Assembly: GCA_944324665.1 (NCBI GenBank)
Contig: CALUXD010000001.1
Span: forward strand, 620,001-684,000
Direction: 5' to 3'
Origin: Candidatus Proelusimicrobium volucris
GTDB taxonomy: Bacteria > Elusimicrobiota > Elusimicrobia > Elusimicrobiales > Elusimicrobiaceae
Length of the DNA stretch: 64,000 bases
The stretch's first letter is position 1. Every line of letters begins with the position of its first letter. A model generated the notes under the pieces. It worked only from the letters and a program-made list of their open reading frames with translations. It made no database searches and had not been told where the DNA came from. This document shows positions 8,160 through 17,361 of the stretch, one piece after another. A program made the translations under genes and the position numbers.

Positions 8160-9353
8160 ATGGCAGAGATATTACAGTCTTTTTCGAACTTATGGCTGAC
8201 GACGGGCCTTTACAATATAACATTAGGCCAAGGCATAATGATAGCGATATGTCTGTTCATACTTTGGCTTGGCATCGTAAAGCAGTTTGAGCCTTTGCTT
8301 TTGATACCTATCGGTTTTGGCGGACTTTTGTCCAATATACCGGTAGCGGGCATAGCGGCTTTATCGGTAAGCACGGTTGACCCGAGCGGCGTAGTGACCA
8401 CGGCCTTCGGCGGCTTTTTGGGGCAGGTATACGGGTTCGGCATAGAATCCGGCCTTTTCCCGCTGCTGATATTTATGGGGGTGGGCGCTATGACGGACTT
8501 TGGGCCGCTTATCGCCAACCCGAGGACGGCTTTATTGGGCGCGGCGGCGCAGTTCGGCATATTCTTTACGATATTCGGCGCTTTGATGCTGGGCAACTTT
8601 ATACCGGATTTGACCTTCTCGGTAAAAGAGGCGGCCTCAATCGGCATAATCGGCGGAGCCGACGGCCCTACGGCCATATTCCTTACCTCCAAATTGGCGC
8701 CTGAGCTTTTGGGCGCGATAGCGGTGGCGGCCTATTCCTATATGGCTTTGGTGCCTATAATCCAGCCGCCGATAATGAAGCTTCTTACCACGGAAAAGGA
8801 AAGAATGATTGAGATGAAGCAGCTCCGCCACGTATCCAAGAGGGAAAAGATACTTTTCCCGTTGGTGGTGCTTTTGCTTTGCGTCTGTTTTATACCCGAC
8901 GCGACCCCGCTTATCGGTATGTTGATGTTCGGCAACCTGATAAAGGAATGCGGCGTAACGGAAAGACTGAGCAAGACGGCCCAGAACGAGCTTATCAATA
9001 TCGTTACGATACTTTTGGGTTTGGCGGTAGGTTCCAAATTGGCTTCGGAGAAGTTCCTTCAGTTCAAGACGATAGCCATAGTGATTTTGGGCTTGATAGC
9101 TTTCTGCGTGGGTACGGCTTCGGGCGTAATTTTGGCCAAGATAATGAATTTGTTCTCCAAGAACAAAATCAATCCGCTTATCGGTTCGGCCGGCGTATCG
9201 GCTGTGCCTATGGCGGCGCGCGTATCCAACAAAGTCGGGCAGGAATATAATCCCAGCAACTATCTGTTGATGCACGCGATGGGCCCCAATGTAGCGGGCG
9301 TAATAGGCTCTGCGGTAGTGGCAGGCATATTGCTGGCGATGCTGGGGAAATAA
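8160..9353 (+). CDS. oadB: Sodium-pumping oxaloacetate decarboxylase beta subunit
   Basis: The integral-membrane subunit decarboxylates carboxybiotin and couples this to Na+ export. The 397-residue protein has about nine to eleven helices. It contains both family signatures: '[19 protein letters not shown]' with the essential Asp, and a C-terminal '[20 protein letters not shown]'. Length and motifs match OadB/MmdB/GcdB. The substrate depends on the alpha subunit, so methylmalonyl-CoA or glutaconyl-CoA versions exist, but the neighbour is OadA-like rather than an acyl-CoA carboxyltransferase. It starts 10 nt after oadA with a GGAG site and ends the operon at a strong terminator. Confidence 0.93.
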   Translation: MAEILQSFSNLWLTTGLYNITLGQGIMIAICLFILWLGIVKQFEPLLLIPIGFGGLLSNIPVAGIAALSVSTVDPSGVVTTAFGGFLGQVYGFGIESGLFPLLIFMGVGAMTDFGPLIANPRTALLGAAAQFGIFFTIFGALMLGNFIPDLTFSVKEAASIGIIGGADGPTAIFLTSKLAPELLGAIAVAAYSYMALVPIIQPPIMKLLTTEKERMIEMKQLRHVSKREKILFPLVVLLLCVCFIPDATPLIGMLMFGNLIKECGVTERLSKTAQNELINIVTILLGLAVGSKLASEKFLQFKTIAIVILGLIAFCVGTASGVILAKIMNLFSKNKINPLIGSAGVSAVPMAARVSNKVGQEYNPSNYLLMHAMGPNVAGVIGSAVVAGILLAMLGK

Positions 9354-9375
9354 AAGTTTATTTTTAACGCTTTTG

Positions 9376-9400
9376 GCCCCCGTGAAAACGGGGGCTTTTT
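9376..9400 (+). terminator. Terminator of the birA-oadGAB operon
   Basis: An 8-bp stem GCCCCCGT (9376-9383) with ACGGGGGC (9388-9395) is followed by TTTTT. Confidence 0.92.
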
Positions 9401-9423
9401 ACTTTTGAATTTGTAAAAGAGCG

Positions 9424-9439
9424 GCCCAAATGTTTGGGC
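9424..9439. repeat. 16-bp palindrome upstream of thrC
   Basis: GCCCAAA (9424-9430), TG and TTTGGGC (9433-9439) form a perfect inverted repeat between two terminators. No T-run follows. It could be an operator or a chance palindrome. Confidence 0.35.
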
Positions 9440-9478
9440 GGCGTGGTTGGAAATGGGCTGGAGTGCTGAACTTTAAAG

Positions 9479-9506
9479 AAAACTCCTAAAAAAACGGGGG
9501 TTTTAA
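9479..9506 (+). terminator. Weak second hairpin with T-run before thrC
   Basis: AAAACTCC (9479-9486) pairs with GGGGTTTT (9497-9504), with one G-T pair and an A-rich loop. It lies upstream of the thrC -10 box, so it would stop read-through from the oad operon rather than attenuate thrC. Confidence 0.45.
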
Positions 9507-9526
9507 TATAAAAAAGTCTCCAAAAA

Positions 9527-9535
9527 TGCTATCAT
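9527..9535 (+). promoter_or_regulatory. Extended -10 promoter of thrC
   Basis: TGC-TATCAT ends 9 nt before the ATG at 9545. No Shine-Dalgarno is present between them, so the mRNA is probably leaderless. Confidence 0.55.
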
Positions 9536-9544
9536 TTTATAGAT

Positions 9545-10786
9545 ATGAAAAAGATATTAAACTTACAGTGCGTCAACTGCGGAAAAGAATATAAGACGAG
9601 GGATTCGGACTATGTTTGCAATTCCTGCGGCGGCACGCTGGAAGTCAATTACGATTATAAGTTAATTAACAAACGTTTGGATTACGAGGTTTTGGAAAAT
9701 AATACCTCGTACAATATGTGGCGCTATATAGATCTTCTGCCGATAGACGATCACGACGACATCCCGCCTGTACAGCTTGGCTGGACTCCGCTTTATAAGG
9801 CAGACGAACTTGCCGAGCGTTTGGGGATATCACAGCTTTTTATCAAGGACGAAGGGCGCAACCCTACGGGCTCGATAAAAGACAGAGGCAGTGCCGTAGC
9901 CGTAGCCAGAGCTCTGGAAGTTGGGGCCAAGGTAATTACGGACGCTTCAAGCGGGAACGCGAGCGACTCTTTGGCCTGTTTGACTTCAAACCTAAAAATA
10001 AAGACGGTAATATTTGCGCCCAAGAATACGCCCGAACCGAAACTTGTACAGCTTTATATTTACGGTGCGGAAGTAATCAGGGTAGATGGTACTTATGACG
10101 AGGCTTTTGAGTTGTGCCGCAGCGCGAGCGAGAAGTTCGGTTGGTATAATCGCGCGGCGGGCTATAACCCGTACGCCCGTGAAGGGAAAAAAACTTGCGC
10201 CTTTGAAATTTGCGAGCAACTCCAGTGGGAAGCACCCGATAAAGTAATAGTAGCCGCGGGCGACGGGACGATAGTCGCGGGAATGTGGCGCGGTTTTAAG
10301 GATTTTAACAAGTTGGGCATTATAGAGAAAATGCCCCAAATGATAGCGGTTCAGGCGGAAGGCAGCGCGGCAATTACAAACGCTTGGAAGAACGCGACGG
10401 ATTTAACAGCCGTGCAAGCCAATACTATAGCCGACAGCATATCGGTAAATTACCCCAGGGACGGCTATTTGGCTTTGCAGGCTTTAAAAGAATCAAACGG
10501 TATGGCCATAACGGTGAGCGACGCGGAAATACTTACGGCGATACCGGAACTGGCCCGAGAAACGGGTGTATTTGCCGAGCCTGGCGGCGCGGCGACATAT
10601 GCCGGCTTAAAGAAAATGGTGGCGCAAGGCATGATACAAAAAGACGAATCAGTCGCCATAGTGATAGGCGGTAACGGGCTTAAGGACATAAGTACGGCGG
10701 CCAAATCGATAGAGATTTCTCACGAATTTGTTAAGCCGTCATTGGAAGAAGTGATAAAACTAGGGATTTTAAAACCGGAAAATTAA
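9545..10786 (+). CDS. thrC: Threonine synthase
   Basis: A PLP enzyme converting O-phosphohomoserine to threonine. Its 413 residues start with a zinc ribbon (C9, C12, C25, C28), as in many bacterial and archaeal class II-like threonine synthases. The PLP lysine is K112 in 'NPTGSIKDRG', followed by 'SSGNASDSLA' for cofactor binding. The C-terminal 'VIGGNGLKD' loop is also typical. No other threonine gene lies beside it. A related PLP-fold enzyme such as cysteate synthase is the main alternative. The start is fixed by a lack of upstream in-frame ATGs and the closely placed -10 box. Confidence 0.88.
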   Translation: MKKILNLQCVNCGKEYKTRDSDYVCNSCGGTLEVNYDYKLINKRLDYEVLENNTSYNMWRYIDLLPIDDHDDIPPVQLGWTPLYKADELAERLGISQLFIKDEGRNPTGSIKDRGSAVAVARALEVGAKVITDASSGNASDSLACLTSNLKIKTVIFAPKNTPEPKLVQLYIYGAEVIRVDGTYDEAFELCRSASEKFGWYNRAAGYNPYAREGKKTCAFEICEQLQWEAPDKVIVAAGDGTIVAGMWRGFKDFNKLGIIEKMPQMIAVQAEGSAAITNAWKNATDLTAVQANTIADSISVNYPRDGYLALQALKESNGMAITVSDAEILTAIPELARETGVFAEPGGAATYAGLKKMVAQGMIQKDESVAIVIGGNGLKDISTAAKSIEISHEFVKPSLEEVIKLGILKPEN

Positions 10787-10798
10787 GGGGAGAGAAGT

Positions 10799-11701
10799 AT
10801 GGAAGAGAAACTTTCATCAACGGCAGCAATAAAAATAGATCATAACTCCGTAAAAGAGGCGCAATACGATTTGCCGCAGAGTTACGGAAAGACGGAATCA
10901 TTCCTTTTGCCCAAGGACCCGGGCTGGATATTCCTTTTCTGGGATATAATAAAGGACACTTACGAATATATTATGGGTGAGCGCGGACGCGATATCTTTG
11001 ATAAATCCAGAAGCGTAATCCGTGTATACGACATTACCGGGGTGGCAAGCTTTAACGGCAGCAATTCAAATTCTTATTTCGACATACCGGTAGTTTTAGA
11101 CGCGAGAAGCTGGTATATCAATATACCCGCTGGCGCGCGTAAATATATTTGCGATATCGGCATCATAACGCCGGAGGGTGAATTTGTGCTGCTTACAAGA
11201 AGCAACAGCACGACGACGCCTCCGGGCAAGATGTCCGATGTGATAGATGACAAATGGATGATGGTCGAAGGCGAATACGAAAAATTGGTAAAGATGTCTG
11301 GCGTGGAGATGTTTGGCTCTCTAACCGGCGCGAGCGAAAAACTGCAGAATATATTGCAGCAGCGCTGGAAGATGTTCGGGCTTGACGTCAACAATATGCC
11401 GACTTCCAATATGTCTTCTTGGGGTTCTGCGCGTTTGGCAGTACCCGCGCCTACGCAGGAAACCGACGAGGACATTTGGCTTAAAGCCGATTGCGAACTT
11501 ATCGTCTACGGCCAGGCCAGCAAGAACGCGAAAGTTTTGATAGGCGACAAGGAAATACAGCTCGGCCCCGACGGGACATTCTCTTTAAGATATTCCCTCC
11601 AAGACGGGCAGGTAGTAATACCGATAAAAGCGCATCATCACACCAAGACGGAAAAGAGAAGATCGATAACCATTAAAGCCGAAAGACAAAAGGAGGCCTA
11701 A
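10799..11701 (+). CDS. DUF4912 domain protein, partner of the GH57 enzyme
   Basis: A 300-residue cytoplasmic protein. Residues 20-150 match the DUF4912 pattern: a hydrophobic strand with 'DPGWIFLFWDI', then 'VIRVYDIT' and a 'RSWYINIPAGARKYICDIG' strand pair. These proteins look like sugar-binding beta-sandwich modules. The C-terminal 80 residues contain a second small beta domain ('AKVLIGDKEIQLGPDGTFSL'). It starts 12 nt after thrC with an AGGGGAG site and ends 2 nt before the GH57 gene. Co-occurrence with GH57 suggests a glucan-binding or accessory role, which is inference. Confidence 0.78.
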   Translation: MEEKLSSTAAIKIDHNSVKEAQYDLPQSYGKTESFLLPKDPGWIFLFWDIIKDTYEYIMGERGRDIFDKSRSVIRVYDITGVASFNGSNSNSYFDIPVVLDARSWYINIPAGARKYICDIGIITPEGEFVLLTRSNSTTTPPGKMSDVIDDKWMMVEGEYEKLVKMSGVEMFGSLTGASEKLQNILQQRWKMFGLDVNNMPTSNMSSWGSARLAVPAPTQETDEDIWLKADCELIVYGQASKNAKVLIGDKEIQLGPDGTFSLRYSLQDGQVVIPIKAHHHTKTEKRRSITIKAERQKEA

Positions 11702-11703
11702 TA

Positions 11704-13332
11704 ATGCAGCAGGAAAAAGGATACCTTTCTTTAGTATTACACGCTCATTTGCCTTTTATAAGGCATCCGGAATATCCGGACTTTCTTGAGGAAGATTGGT
11801 TCTATGAAGCGATGGTGGAAACCTATTTGCCGCTTTTGGACGTTTACGAAAGATTGATAGCCGAAGGCGTGGACTTTAGGGTAACTATGTCCCTTACTCC
11901 GCCTTTGTGCGCGATGATGTCAGACGAGCTTCTGATAAGCAGATTTAGACATTATTTAAATCAGAGGATTGAACTTTCGGAAAAGGAACTCAACCGTACG
12001 GCTAATACGGAATTTTACCATGTGGCGCTGATGTACAATCAGAAATTCAAACGCTACCGCGAGCTTTTTGAAGATTATTATCACGGCCAAATATTACAGG
12101 GCTTTAAAAAATTCCAGGATATGGGCAAGTTGGAAATTATTACCTGCTGCGCCACGCACGGTTATTTGCCCTTGCAGGTGCACAGGGAAAGCGTACGCGC
12201 TCAAATTAAGATAGCGGCGGAAGATTACAGAAGAAGATTTGACAGAAACCCGCGCGGCATTTGGCTGGCGGAATGTGCCTATAATCCGGGCGATGATATC
12301 TTCCTTAAAGAGCAGGGGATACGCTTCTTCTTTATGGAATCGCACGGCATAATGCACGGCACACCCAGGCCGAAGTACGGTATATACGCGCCTGTATATA
12401 CACCCAACGGCGTGGCGGCTTTCTCCAGAGATATGGAATCGGCCCAGCAGGTATGGAGCGCGGAAAGCGGTTATCCCGGCGACCCGCATTACAGGGAGTT
12501 CTACCGCGATTTGGGATACGATTTGGATTATGACTATATAAAGCCGTATCTGCATTCCGACGGCGTAAGACGCAATATCGGTATGAAGTACCACAAAATT
12601 ACCGGTAAAGTTTCTTTAAATCAGAAACAGCCGTATTACCCTAATGACGCCAAGGAAGTCGCCGCGACGCACGCGGGCAACTTTATGTTTAACCGCCAAA
12701 AACAGCTGGAATATCTCGCTTCGGTGATTACCGATAGAAAACCTTTGATAGTTTCAATGTACGACGCCGAACTTTACGGCCATTGGTGGTATGAAGGTAT
12801 AGATTTCCTCTATTTCCTTTTCAAGAAAATCCACTACGACCAAAAAGAAATCAAACTCATCACTCCGCTTGAATATCTTGAAAAATATCCCGTCAATCAG
12901 GTCGTGCAGCCTTCGATGTCTTCTTGGGGCGATAAGGGCTATCACGATGTATGGCTCAACAGCGGCAACGATTGGATATACAGGCATCTTATCAAGGCGG
13001 CCGAACGCATGGTGGAGCTTGCCAACAGGTTCCCCAATGCCGAGGGCGTGTTGAGAAGGGCCTTAAATCAGGCGGCGCGCGAGTTGGTGCTTATGCAGTC
13101 TTCAGATTGGGCTTTCTTGATGACTGTCGGCACGGCGAAGGAATATTCCACAAAACGCACCAAAGATCATGTAAAACGCTTTATAGCTATTTACGATATG
13201 ATTATGGGCAACCGCATAGACGAGGGTTTTATTTGGGATTTGGAACAGAAGGACAATATCTTCCCGAATATAGATTACCGCGCCTATTGCTCCGAGGACG
13301 CGCAAGCTGTCGAAAAAACTAAAGCCGCATAA
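11704..13332 (+). CDS. GH57 1,4-alpha-glucan branching enzyme
   Basis: Introduces alpha-1,6 branches into alpha-1,4-glucan. The 542-residue protein starts with 'LVLHAHLPFIRHPEYPDF', carrying the GH57 motif I histidines H13 and H15. The nucleophile is E190 in 'GIWLAECAYNPG' and the acid/base D354 in 'YDAELYGHWWYEG', arranged as in the Thermus and Thermococcus GH57 branching enzymes. 'MSSWGDKGYHDVWL' matches the later motif with a conserved Trp. With glgA at 47208 it would complete glycogen synthesis and branching. Amylase-type GH57 members are less likely because of the 'AEC' motif. It ends at a strong terminator. Confidence 0.9.
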   Translation: MQQEKGYLSLVLHAHLPFIRHPEYPDFLEEDWFYEAMVETYLPLLDVYERLIAEGVDFRVTMSLTPPLCAMMSDELLISRFRHYLNQRIELSEKELNRTANTEFYHVALMYNQKFKRYRELFEDYYHGQILQGFKKFQDMGKLEIITCCATHGYLPLQVHRESVRAQIKIAAEDYRRRFDRNPRGIWLAECAYNPGDDIFLKEQGIRFFFMESHGIMHGTPRPKYGIYAPVYTPNGVAAFSRDMESAQQVWSAESGYPGDPHYREFYRDLGYDLDYDYIKPYLHSDGVRRNIGMKYHKITGKVSLNQKQPYYPNDAKEVAATHAGNFMFNRQKQLEYLASVITDRKPLIVSMYDAELYGHWWYEGIDFLYFLFKKIHYDQKEIKLITPLEYLEKYPVNQVVQPSMSSWGDKGYHDVWLNSGNDWIYRHLIKAAERMVELANRFPNAEGVLRRALNQAARELVLMQSSDWAFLMTVGTAKEYSTKRTKDHVKRFIAIYDMIMGNRIDEGFIWDLEQKDNIFPNIDYRAYCSEDAQAVEKTKAA

Positions 13333-13353
13333 TAGGCGGAAGCCGAAATTTAA

Positions 13354-13385
13354 AGAAGGAAGCCTTTTAGGCTTCCTTCTTTTTT
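13354..13385 (+). terminator. Terminator after the GH57 gene
   Basis: An 11-bp stem AGAAGGAAGCC (13354-13364) with GGCTTCCTTCT (13370-13380) is followed by TTTTT. Confidence 0.92.
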
Positions 13386-13473
13386 GTGGTTATGAAGATT
13401 GTATATATCTATAAATAAGCAATATGGCAATATTATTTTATTAAAGGCTGCAAGAACCCTTTGTTGATAATAT

Positions 13474-13507
13474 AAAAAACAAACCCCGATTTTAATCGGG
13501 GTTTGTT
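13474..13507 (-). terminator. Terminator of the recG downstream gene
   Basis: CCCCGATT (13484-13491) pairs with AATCGGGG (13494-13501), extended by AAACAAA/TTTGTTT. On the minus strand it is followed by TTTTTTATA. Confidence 0.85.
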
Positions 13508-13523
13508 TTTGAATGGGAGAAAT

Positions 13524-13793
13524 CTACTTATCGGGATAGAAATAAATTTCCAAAGTTCTGAAGGTTATACCCGCTGCTTCGATTTTAGCCCTTGTTATAT
13601 CCCAGTATTTAGTGTTTATCATTTGGGCCAGCTCTTCTTTGCCTACCTTTAAAGCCTGACAGATAACGTCGGCGCTGTAATCTTTTTGTTTGGCTACTTT
13701 CGGGTTTGATGTATCGCCCAAATAGGCTCCAAACGCTTTAAAGCTGTGTCCGTTGTAAATAAATTCATAATTGCAGAGTATTTTTTTTAACAT
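13524..13793 (-). CDS. Hypothetical protein, 89 residues
   Basis: I do not recognise this small soluble protein. I start it at 13793, where AAAGGA lies 9 nt upstream. A longer frame to 13856 would add 21 residues and overlap recG. It begins 'MLKKILCNYEFIYNGHSFKA', with a basic N-terminus, and ends with 'EIYFYPDK'. A central stretch 'ADVICQALKVGKEELAQMI' is predicted helical. It shows no membrane segment or metal-binding motif. It lies about 60 nt after recG and ends at a terminator, so it may be read from the recG transcript. Confidence 0.6.
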   Translation of the reverse strand: MLKKILCNYEFIYNGHSFKAFGAYLGDTSNPKVAKQKDYSADVICQALKVGKEELAQMINTKYWDITRAKIEAAGITFRTLEIYFYPDK

Positions 13794-13852
13794 AATAGGA
13801 AATCCTTTAATAAATTGGCAATAACTAATATTATAATGTTTTAAGACGCAAT

Positions 13853-15928
13853 TCAACCCAAATCTATAATATCCCAGTATTTCTGATATAAATCTATAAG
13901 GCGCTGTTTGAATGCGGCATTTTCCGGTTTTTGCAGCAAAGGGTCGCAGTTAATTAAAAAATCCCTGTCTTCCACGGCCCAGCGCAAGACGTCTTTATCT
14001 TTTATTATGTCGCCCGCTTTAAACTCCAGTTCGCCAGATTGTCTGGTGCCGAGTATTTCGCCAGGTCCCCTCAATTCCAAGTCTTTTTCCCCTATTTTAA
14101 AACCGTCGTTGGTTTGACAGATGGCGTTTATTCTTTCGGAAGAAACGGAAGAGGTATTTTGGGTTACCAGTATACAGTAAGATTTATCGCTCCCTCTGCC
14201 TACGCGCCCCCTTAACTGGTGGAGGCTGGCCAGACCGAAGCGTTCCGCGTTTTGTATTACCATTACCGTAGCGTTTTTTACGTCGATGCCGACTTCTATT
14301 ACGGGCGTGGCGACCAAAATATCGGTTTTTCTGTTAAGGAAATCTTCCATTATTTTTTGTTTTTCCGTGCTTTTCATTGCGCCGTGTATCATGGCGACTT
14401 TGTATTGCGGCATAAGGGTTTTTATTCTTTCGAATTCCTGCGTCGCCGCTTTAAGCTGGAGTTTATCGCTTTCGTCTATCAGCGGATATACTATGTAAGC
14501 CTGTCTGCCTTTAGATACTTCTTCCTTTACCATATCAAACGCTCGGCTCTCGCTTAAATGGCTTGTAAGTACGGGCTGTCGGCCTGGCGGGAGCTGATCT
14601 ATGGTGGAAACGTCCAAATCGCCGTAAAAAGCTAAGGCGAAAGTTCTGGGAATGGGGGTTGCCGTCATTGAAAGCATATCTATATCGCGCGCTTTAGCCC
14701 TAAGTTTGGCGCGCTGTTTTACTCCGAAACGGTGCTGTTCATCTATGACTATAAGCTTTAAATCCTTGAATTTTACATTGTCTTCTATCAGCGAATGTGT
14801 GCCGATAATTATGTCCGTTTCGCCTAGGGCAAGAGATTTTAGGATTTTATCCTTTTCTTTTTTGGGGGTTTTGGAAGTCAGCAATTCTATTTTTACGTCC
14901 AAGCCTTTAAGGTATCGCTTTAGGGTTATAAAGTGCTGAGTGGCCAAAATTTCCGTCGGGGCCATAAAAGCGCATTGATATTTGTTTTCTACCGCCAAAA
15001 GCATTGCGCAAAGCGCCACGACCGTTTTGCCCGAACCTACGTCGCCTTGCACCAGGCGGGTCATCGGGAAAGGGTTTTGCATATCCGCAAAGATCTCGTT
15101 TATCACCCGCGACTGGGCTTTTGTAAATACATAATCCAAATTGTTCTTGAACGGGGTAAGCAAAGTCCTTTTTATTTGATAGGAATGTTCCTTTTTTTTG
15201 CGTGCGCTTTGGCGCTTCTTTATGGACCAAGCCATCGTCATCAGCAAAAATTCTTCATACACCATACGCCTTCTGGCATTTTCTAGTTCCGCAAAAGATT
15301 TGGGGAAATGTATTGCGTATAGCGCTTGGCGAATATTTAGCAAATTGCGTTTTTGTATCAGCTGCGACGGAAGAGCCTCATGTTCGTCTTCAAGATATTT
15401 GCTTAAAGCGTCAAACACGGCCGCGCGGAAGAATTTATTGCTCAGCCCCTGGGTAAGTGCGTAAATGGGAGTAATTGCGCCCGCGTTTATTTTGGCTTCC
15501 GGCGAGTTGAGGGGATAATATTCGTCTACTGTTATTTTATTGGAGAAGAAAGAATTCTTATCATCTCTTTTGCCTATAATCCAGAGTTTCGCATCGACTT
15601 TAAAATCCCTGCGCATTTGCATAAAAGGGTCAAAGCGGCGCATTTTCTTTTTAAACCAGACGGCTTCTATCATATTGCCTAGGTCGTCGCGCATGAAGGC
15701 TTTGAATATAAGCAAAGCCCTGGCAGGGATAGTTTGCGTTCTTATGACGGTATATATTCCCGCGACATTTTCCGCCCGTTTAAATTGCGACAGCTTTGCG
15801 TCCGGGCGTCTGTCTTGGTAGGTTCGCGGATAATAATGCAGCAAATCGCTTACCGAGCTTAAGTCAAGCTGGGCGAAGAGTTTCGCTTTTGCCGTTCCGA
15901 TACCTTTAAGCTTTGTTATTGAAGGCAT
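13853..15928 (-). CDS. recG: ATP-dependent DNA helicase RecG
   Basis: RecG regresses stalled replication forks and remodels branched DNA. The 691-residue protein has an N-terminal wedge region ('VSDLLHYYPRTYQDRR'), then two RecA-like lobes. Walker A is GDVGSGKT at 295-302, the Walker B box is DEQH at 396-399, and 'SMTATPIPRTFA' follows. The C-terminal lobe has 'VIQNAERFGLASLHQLRGRV' with the arginine finger, and ends with the RecG-type tail. Length is typical. TATAAT on the minus strand (15939-15934) ends 5 nt before the ATG and no Shine-Dalgarno is present. Confidence 0.95.
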   Translation of the reverse strand: MPSITKLKGIGTAKAKLFAQLDLSSVSDLLHYYPRTYQDRRPDAKLSQFKRAENVAGIYTVIRTQTIPARALLIFKAFMRDDLGNMIEAVWFKKKMRRFDPFMQMRRDFKVDAKLWIIGKRDDKNSFFSNKITVDEYYPLNSPEAKINAGAITPIYALTQGLSNKFFRAAVFDALSKYLEDEHEALPSQLIQKRNLLNIRQALYAIHFPKSFAELENARRRMVYEEFLLMTMAWSIKKRQSARKKKEHSYQIKRTLLTPFKNNLDYVFTKAQSRVINEIFADMQNPFPMTRLVQGDVGSGKTVVALCAMLLAVENKYQCAFMAPTEILATQHFITLKRYLKGLDVKIELLTSKTPKKEKDKILKSLALGETDIIIGTHSLIEDNVKFKDLKLIVIDEQHRFGVKQRAKLRAKARDIDMLSMTATPIPRTFALAFYGDLDVSTIDQLPPGRQPVLTSHLSESRAFDMVKEEVSKGRQAYIVYPLIDESDKLQLKAATQEFERIKTLMPQYKVAMIHGAMKSTEKQKIMEDFLNRKTDILVATPVIEVGIDVKNATVMVIQNAERFGLASLHQLRGRVGRGSDKSYCILVTQNTSSVSSERINAICQTNDGFKIGEKDLELRGPGEILGTRQSGELEFKAGDIIKDKDVLRWAVEDRDFLINCDPLLQKPENAAFKQRLIDLYQKYWDIIDLG

Positions 15929-15933
15929 AATAT

Positions 15934-15939
15934 ATTATA
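15934..15939 (-). promoter_or_regulatory. -10 box directly before recG
   Basis: A perfect TATAAT on the minus strand lies 5 nt before the recG ATG, with no ribosome-binding site. This fits a leaderless transcript. Confidence 0.5.
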
Positions 15940-16074
15940 GATTTTTCTTTTGTAATAAAGAGAAAAATCTGATTAAATGGGATAAAAGGCCTATTTGAGA
16001 TTAGGCCCAAGTTCCCTTGCGGCGAAGGGGGGTATTTATTAAAATTTAATTATCTTAAACTAGCGGATGAGCGA

Positions 16075-17361
16075 ATGTTTAAAAAATTTTTATCATTAAT
16101 ACTAGCTTTTCTCTTGGCGGGAGGGAGCTTCCTCAATGCCGGCGGTAATATGTCTTTAGATGATATAAAGATAATGCTCTCCAAGCCGAAGACTTACGTT
16201 AAAGAGCCGGAGGCCCTTCTCGCGATGTCGGTATTGGCGGGCATGCCGCAGTATGACAGAATAATAAAGGAATTTATTGCCTTGGAAGAGGAAATAGCGA
16301 CGAAAGAAGCTTTGCTTGCCAATAAACAAAACGCAAGAATAATAAAAGCCGGGAAGAATATGATGATAGAGATTGAGAAGGGCTTTTCTTTAAATTTCCC
16401 CGCGCTTGACGATCACTACAAATGGCAAAAAGCAAATGTATACGAGCCTGCTTTTGAAGAAGTAAAAAAGCACCGTTTGGCCTATTTGGAATATTACAAA
16501 TCGCCCGAGATACAAGCCAGATGGAAAGCGGCGGAAAAAGAATTTGCCGCGGTAGAGAAAAAATTTAAGGGTTTGGAACGCCAATGGAATTCCGCCCGCA
16601 ATACGCTTTTGAAGGCTGTCTTGCCCGCGGATGAAGCTGCTTTGAAGAAGGAAATAACCTCTTTGAAAAGGAGTTTAACCTCCAAGAGAGATCTGTTTGC
16701 CGCCGCGCAGTATCAAGTGTTTAAGGAAGAATATACCTCTCTTATGATCAGATTGCGGGAAAAGGCAGGCTTGTTCCTGCCTGAGGAGCTGGAGAAATTT
16801 GTCAGAAGAATGGATACGGATTTGCTCCGTTTCGAGCGGGCCGCAAGCGCGGAAGATATCGCCTTTGCGCGCCGCACGCTAAAGCAGTCTTTGGAGAAAT
16901 TCGGCGGTATGTCCGTGGGGTTTGGCAGCAGGGAAATAAAATTTTATAAAGAAAATTTGAATAGATTTTTTAAGAATTTATCAAAACGCTTAAGCTTCAA
17001 ATCTTCCATTCCTATGATAGCCGCGGGGGGCGTGGTGGTGTTTATGCTTTCTGCGCAAAGCGCGCAGGCCTCAGAGGTATCCAACAGAAGGGTATTGGCA
17101 GCCAGAGCTTTGGATTATTCTTTCAAAGAAACGCCGGAGCTGATGCTTGCAAATACGGTGGCATTGCAGGATATGTACGGCGGCGAACTTGTCGCGGACG
17201 TCATTTACGAAAATCAGGAATATATACCTCTGTTGACGGAACAGTCTGAGGCGTTAAAATTCATTAGCGAAAACGCTTGCAAAGAATCTGATATGATATC
17301 GGATATTGTGGTAAGTTCTTCGGATTTCCAGCTGCCGGCAACTTTCGATTTCGGCTTTTAG
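16075..17361 (+). CDS. Secreted coiled-coil protein of unknown function
   Basis: I do not recognise this 428-residue protein. Residues 1-21 form a signal peptide ending near 'GGSFLNAGG'. Residues 60-290 are strongly charged and predicted helical, with heptad-like Leu/Ala spacing ('AEKEFAAVEKKFKGLERQW'). A hydrophobic stretch 'IPMIAAGGVVVFMLSAQSAQ' near residue 315 could be a second membrane segment or a buried helix, and the last 100 residues look globular. Topology would then be a large periplasmic coiled coil and a separate C-terminal part. Its stop overlaps the convergent Xer gene by 4 nt. Upstream, 'GGATGAG' is only a weak ribosome-binding site. Confidence 0.75.
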   Translation: MFKKFLSLILAFLLAGGSFLNAGGNMSLDDIKIMLSKPKTYVKEPEALLAMSVLAGMPQYDRIIKEFIALEEEIATKEALLANKQNARIIKAGKNMMIEIEKGFSLNFPALDDHYKWQKANVYEPAFEEVKKHRLAYLEYYKSPEIQARWKAAEKEFAAVEKKFKGLERQWNSARNTLLKAVLPADEAALKKEITSLKRSLTSKRDLFAAAQYQVFKEEYTSLMIRLREKAGLFLPEELEKFVRRMDTDLLRFERAASAEDIAFARRTLKQSLEKFGGMSVGFGSREIKFYKENLNRFFKNLSKRLSFKSSIPMIAAGGVVVFMLSAQSAQASEVSNRRVLAARALDYSFKETPELMLANTVALQDMYGGELVADVIYENQEYIPLLTEQSEALKFISENACKESDMISDIVVSSSDFQLPATFDFGF

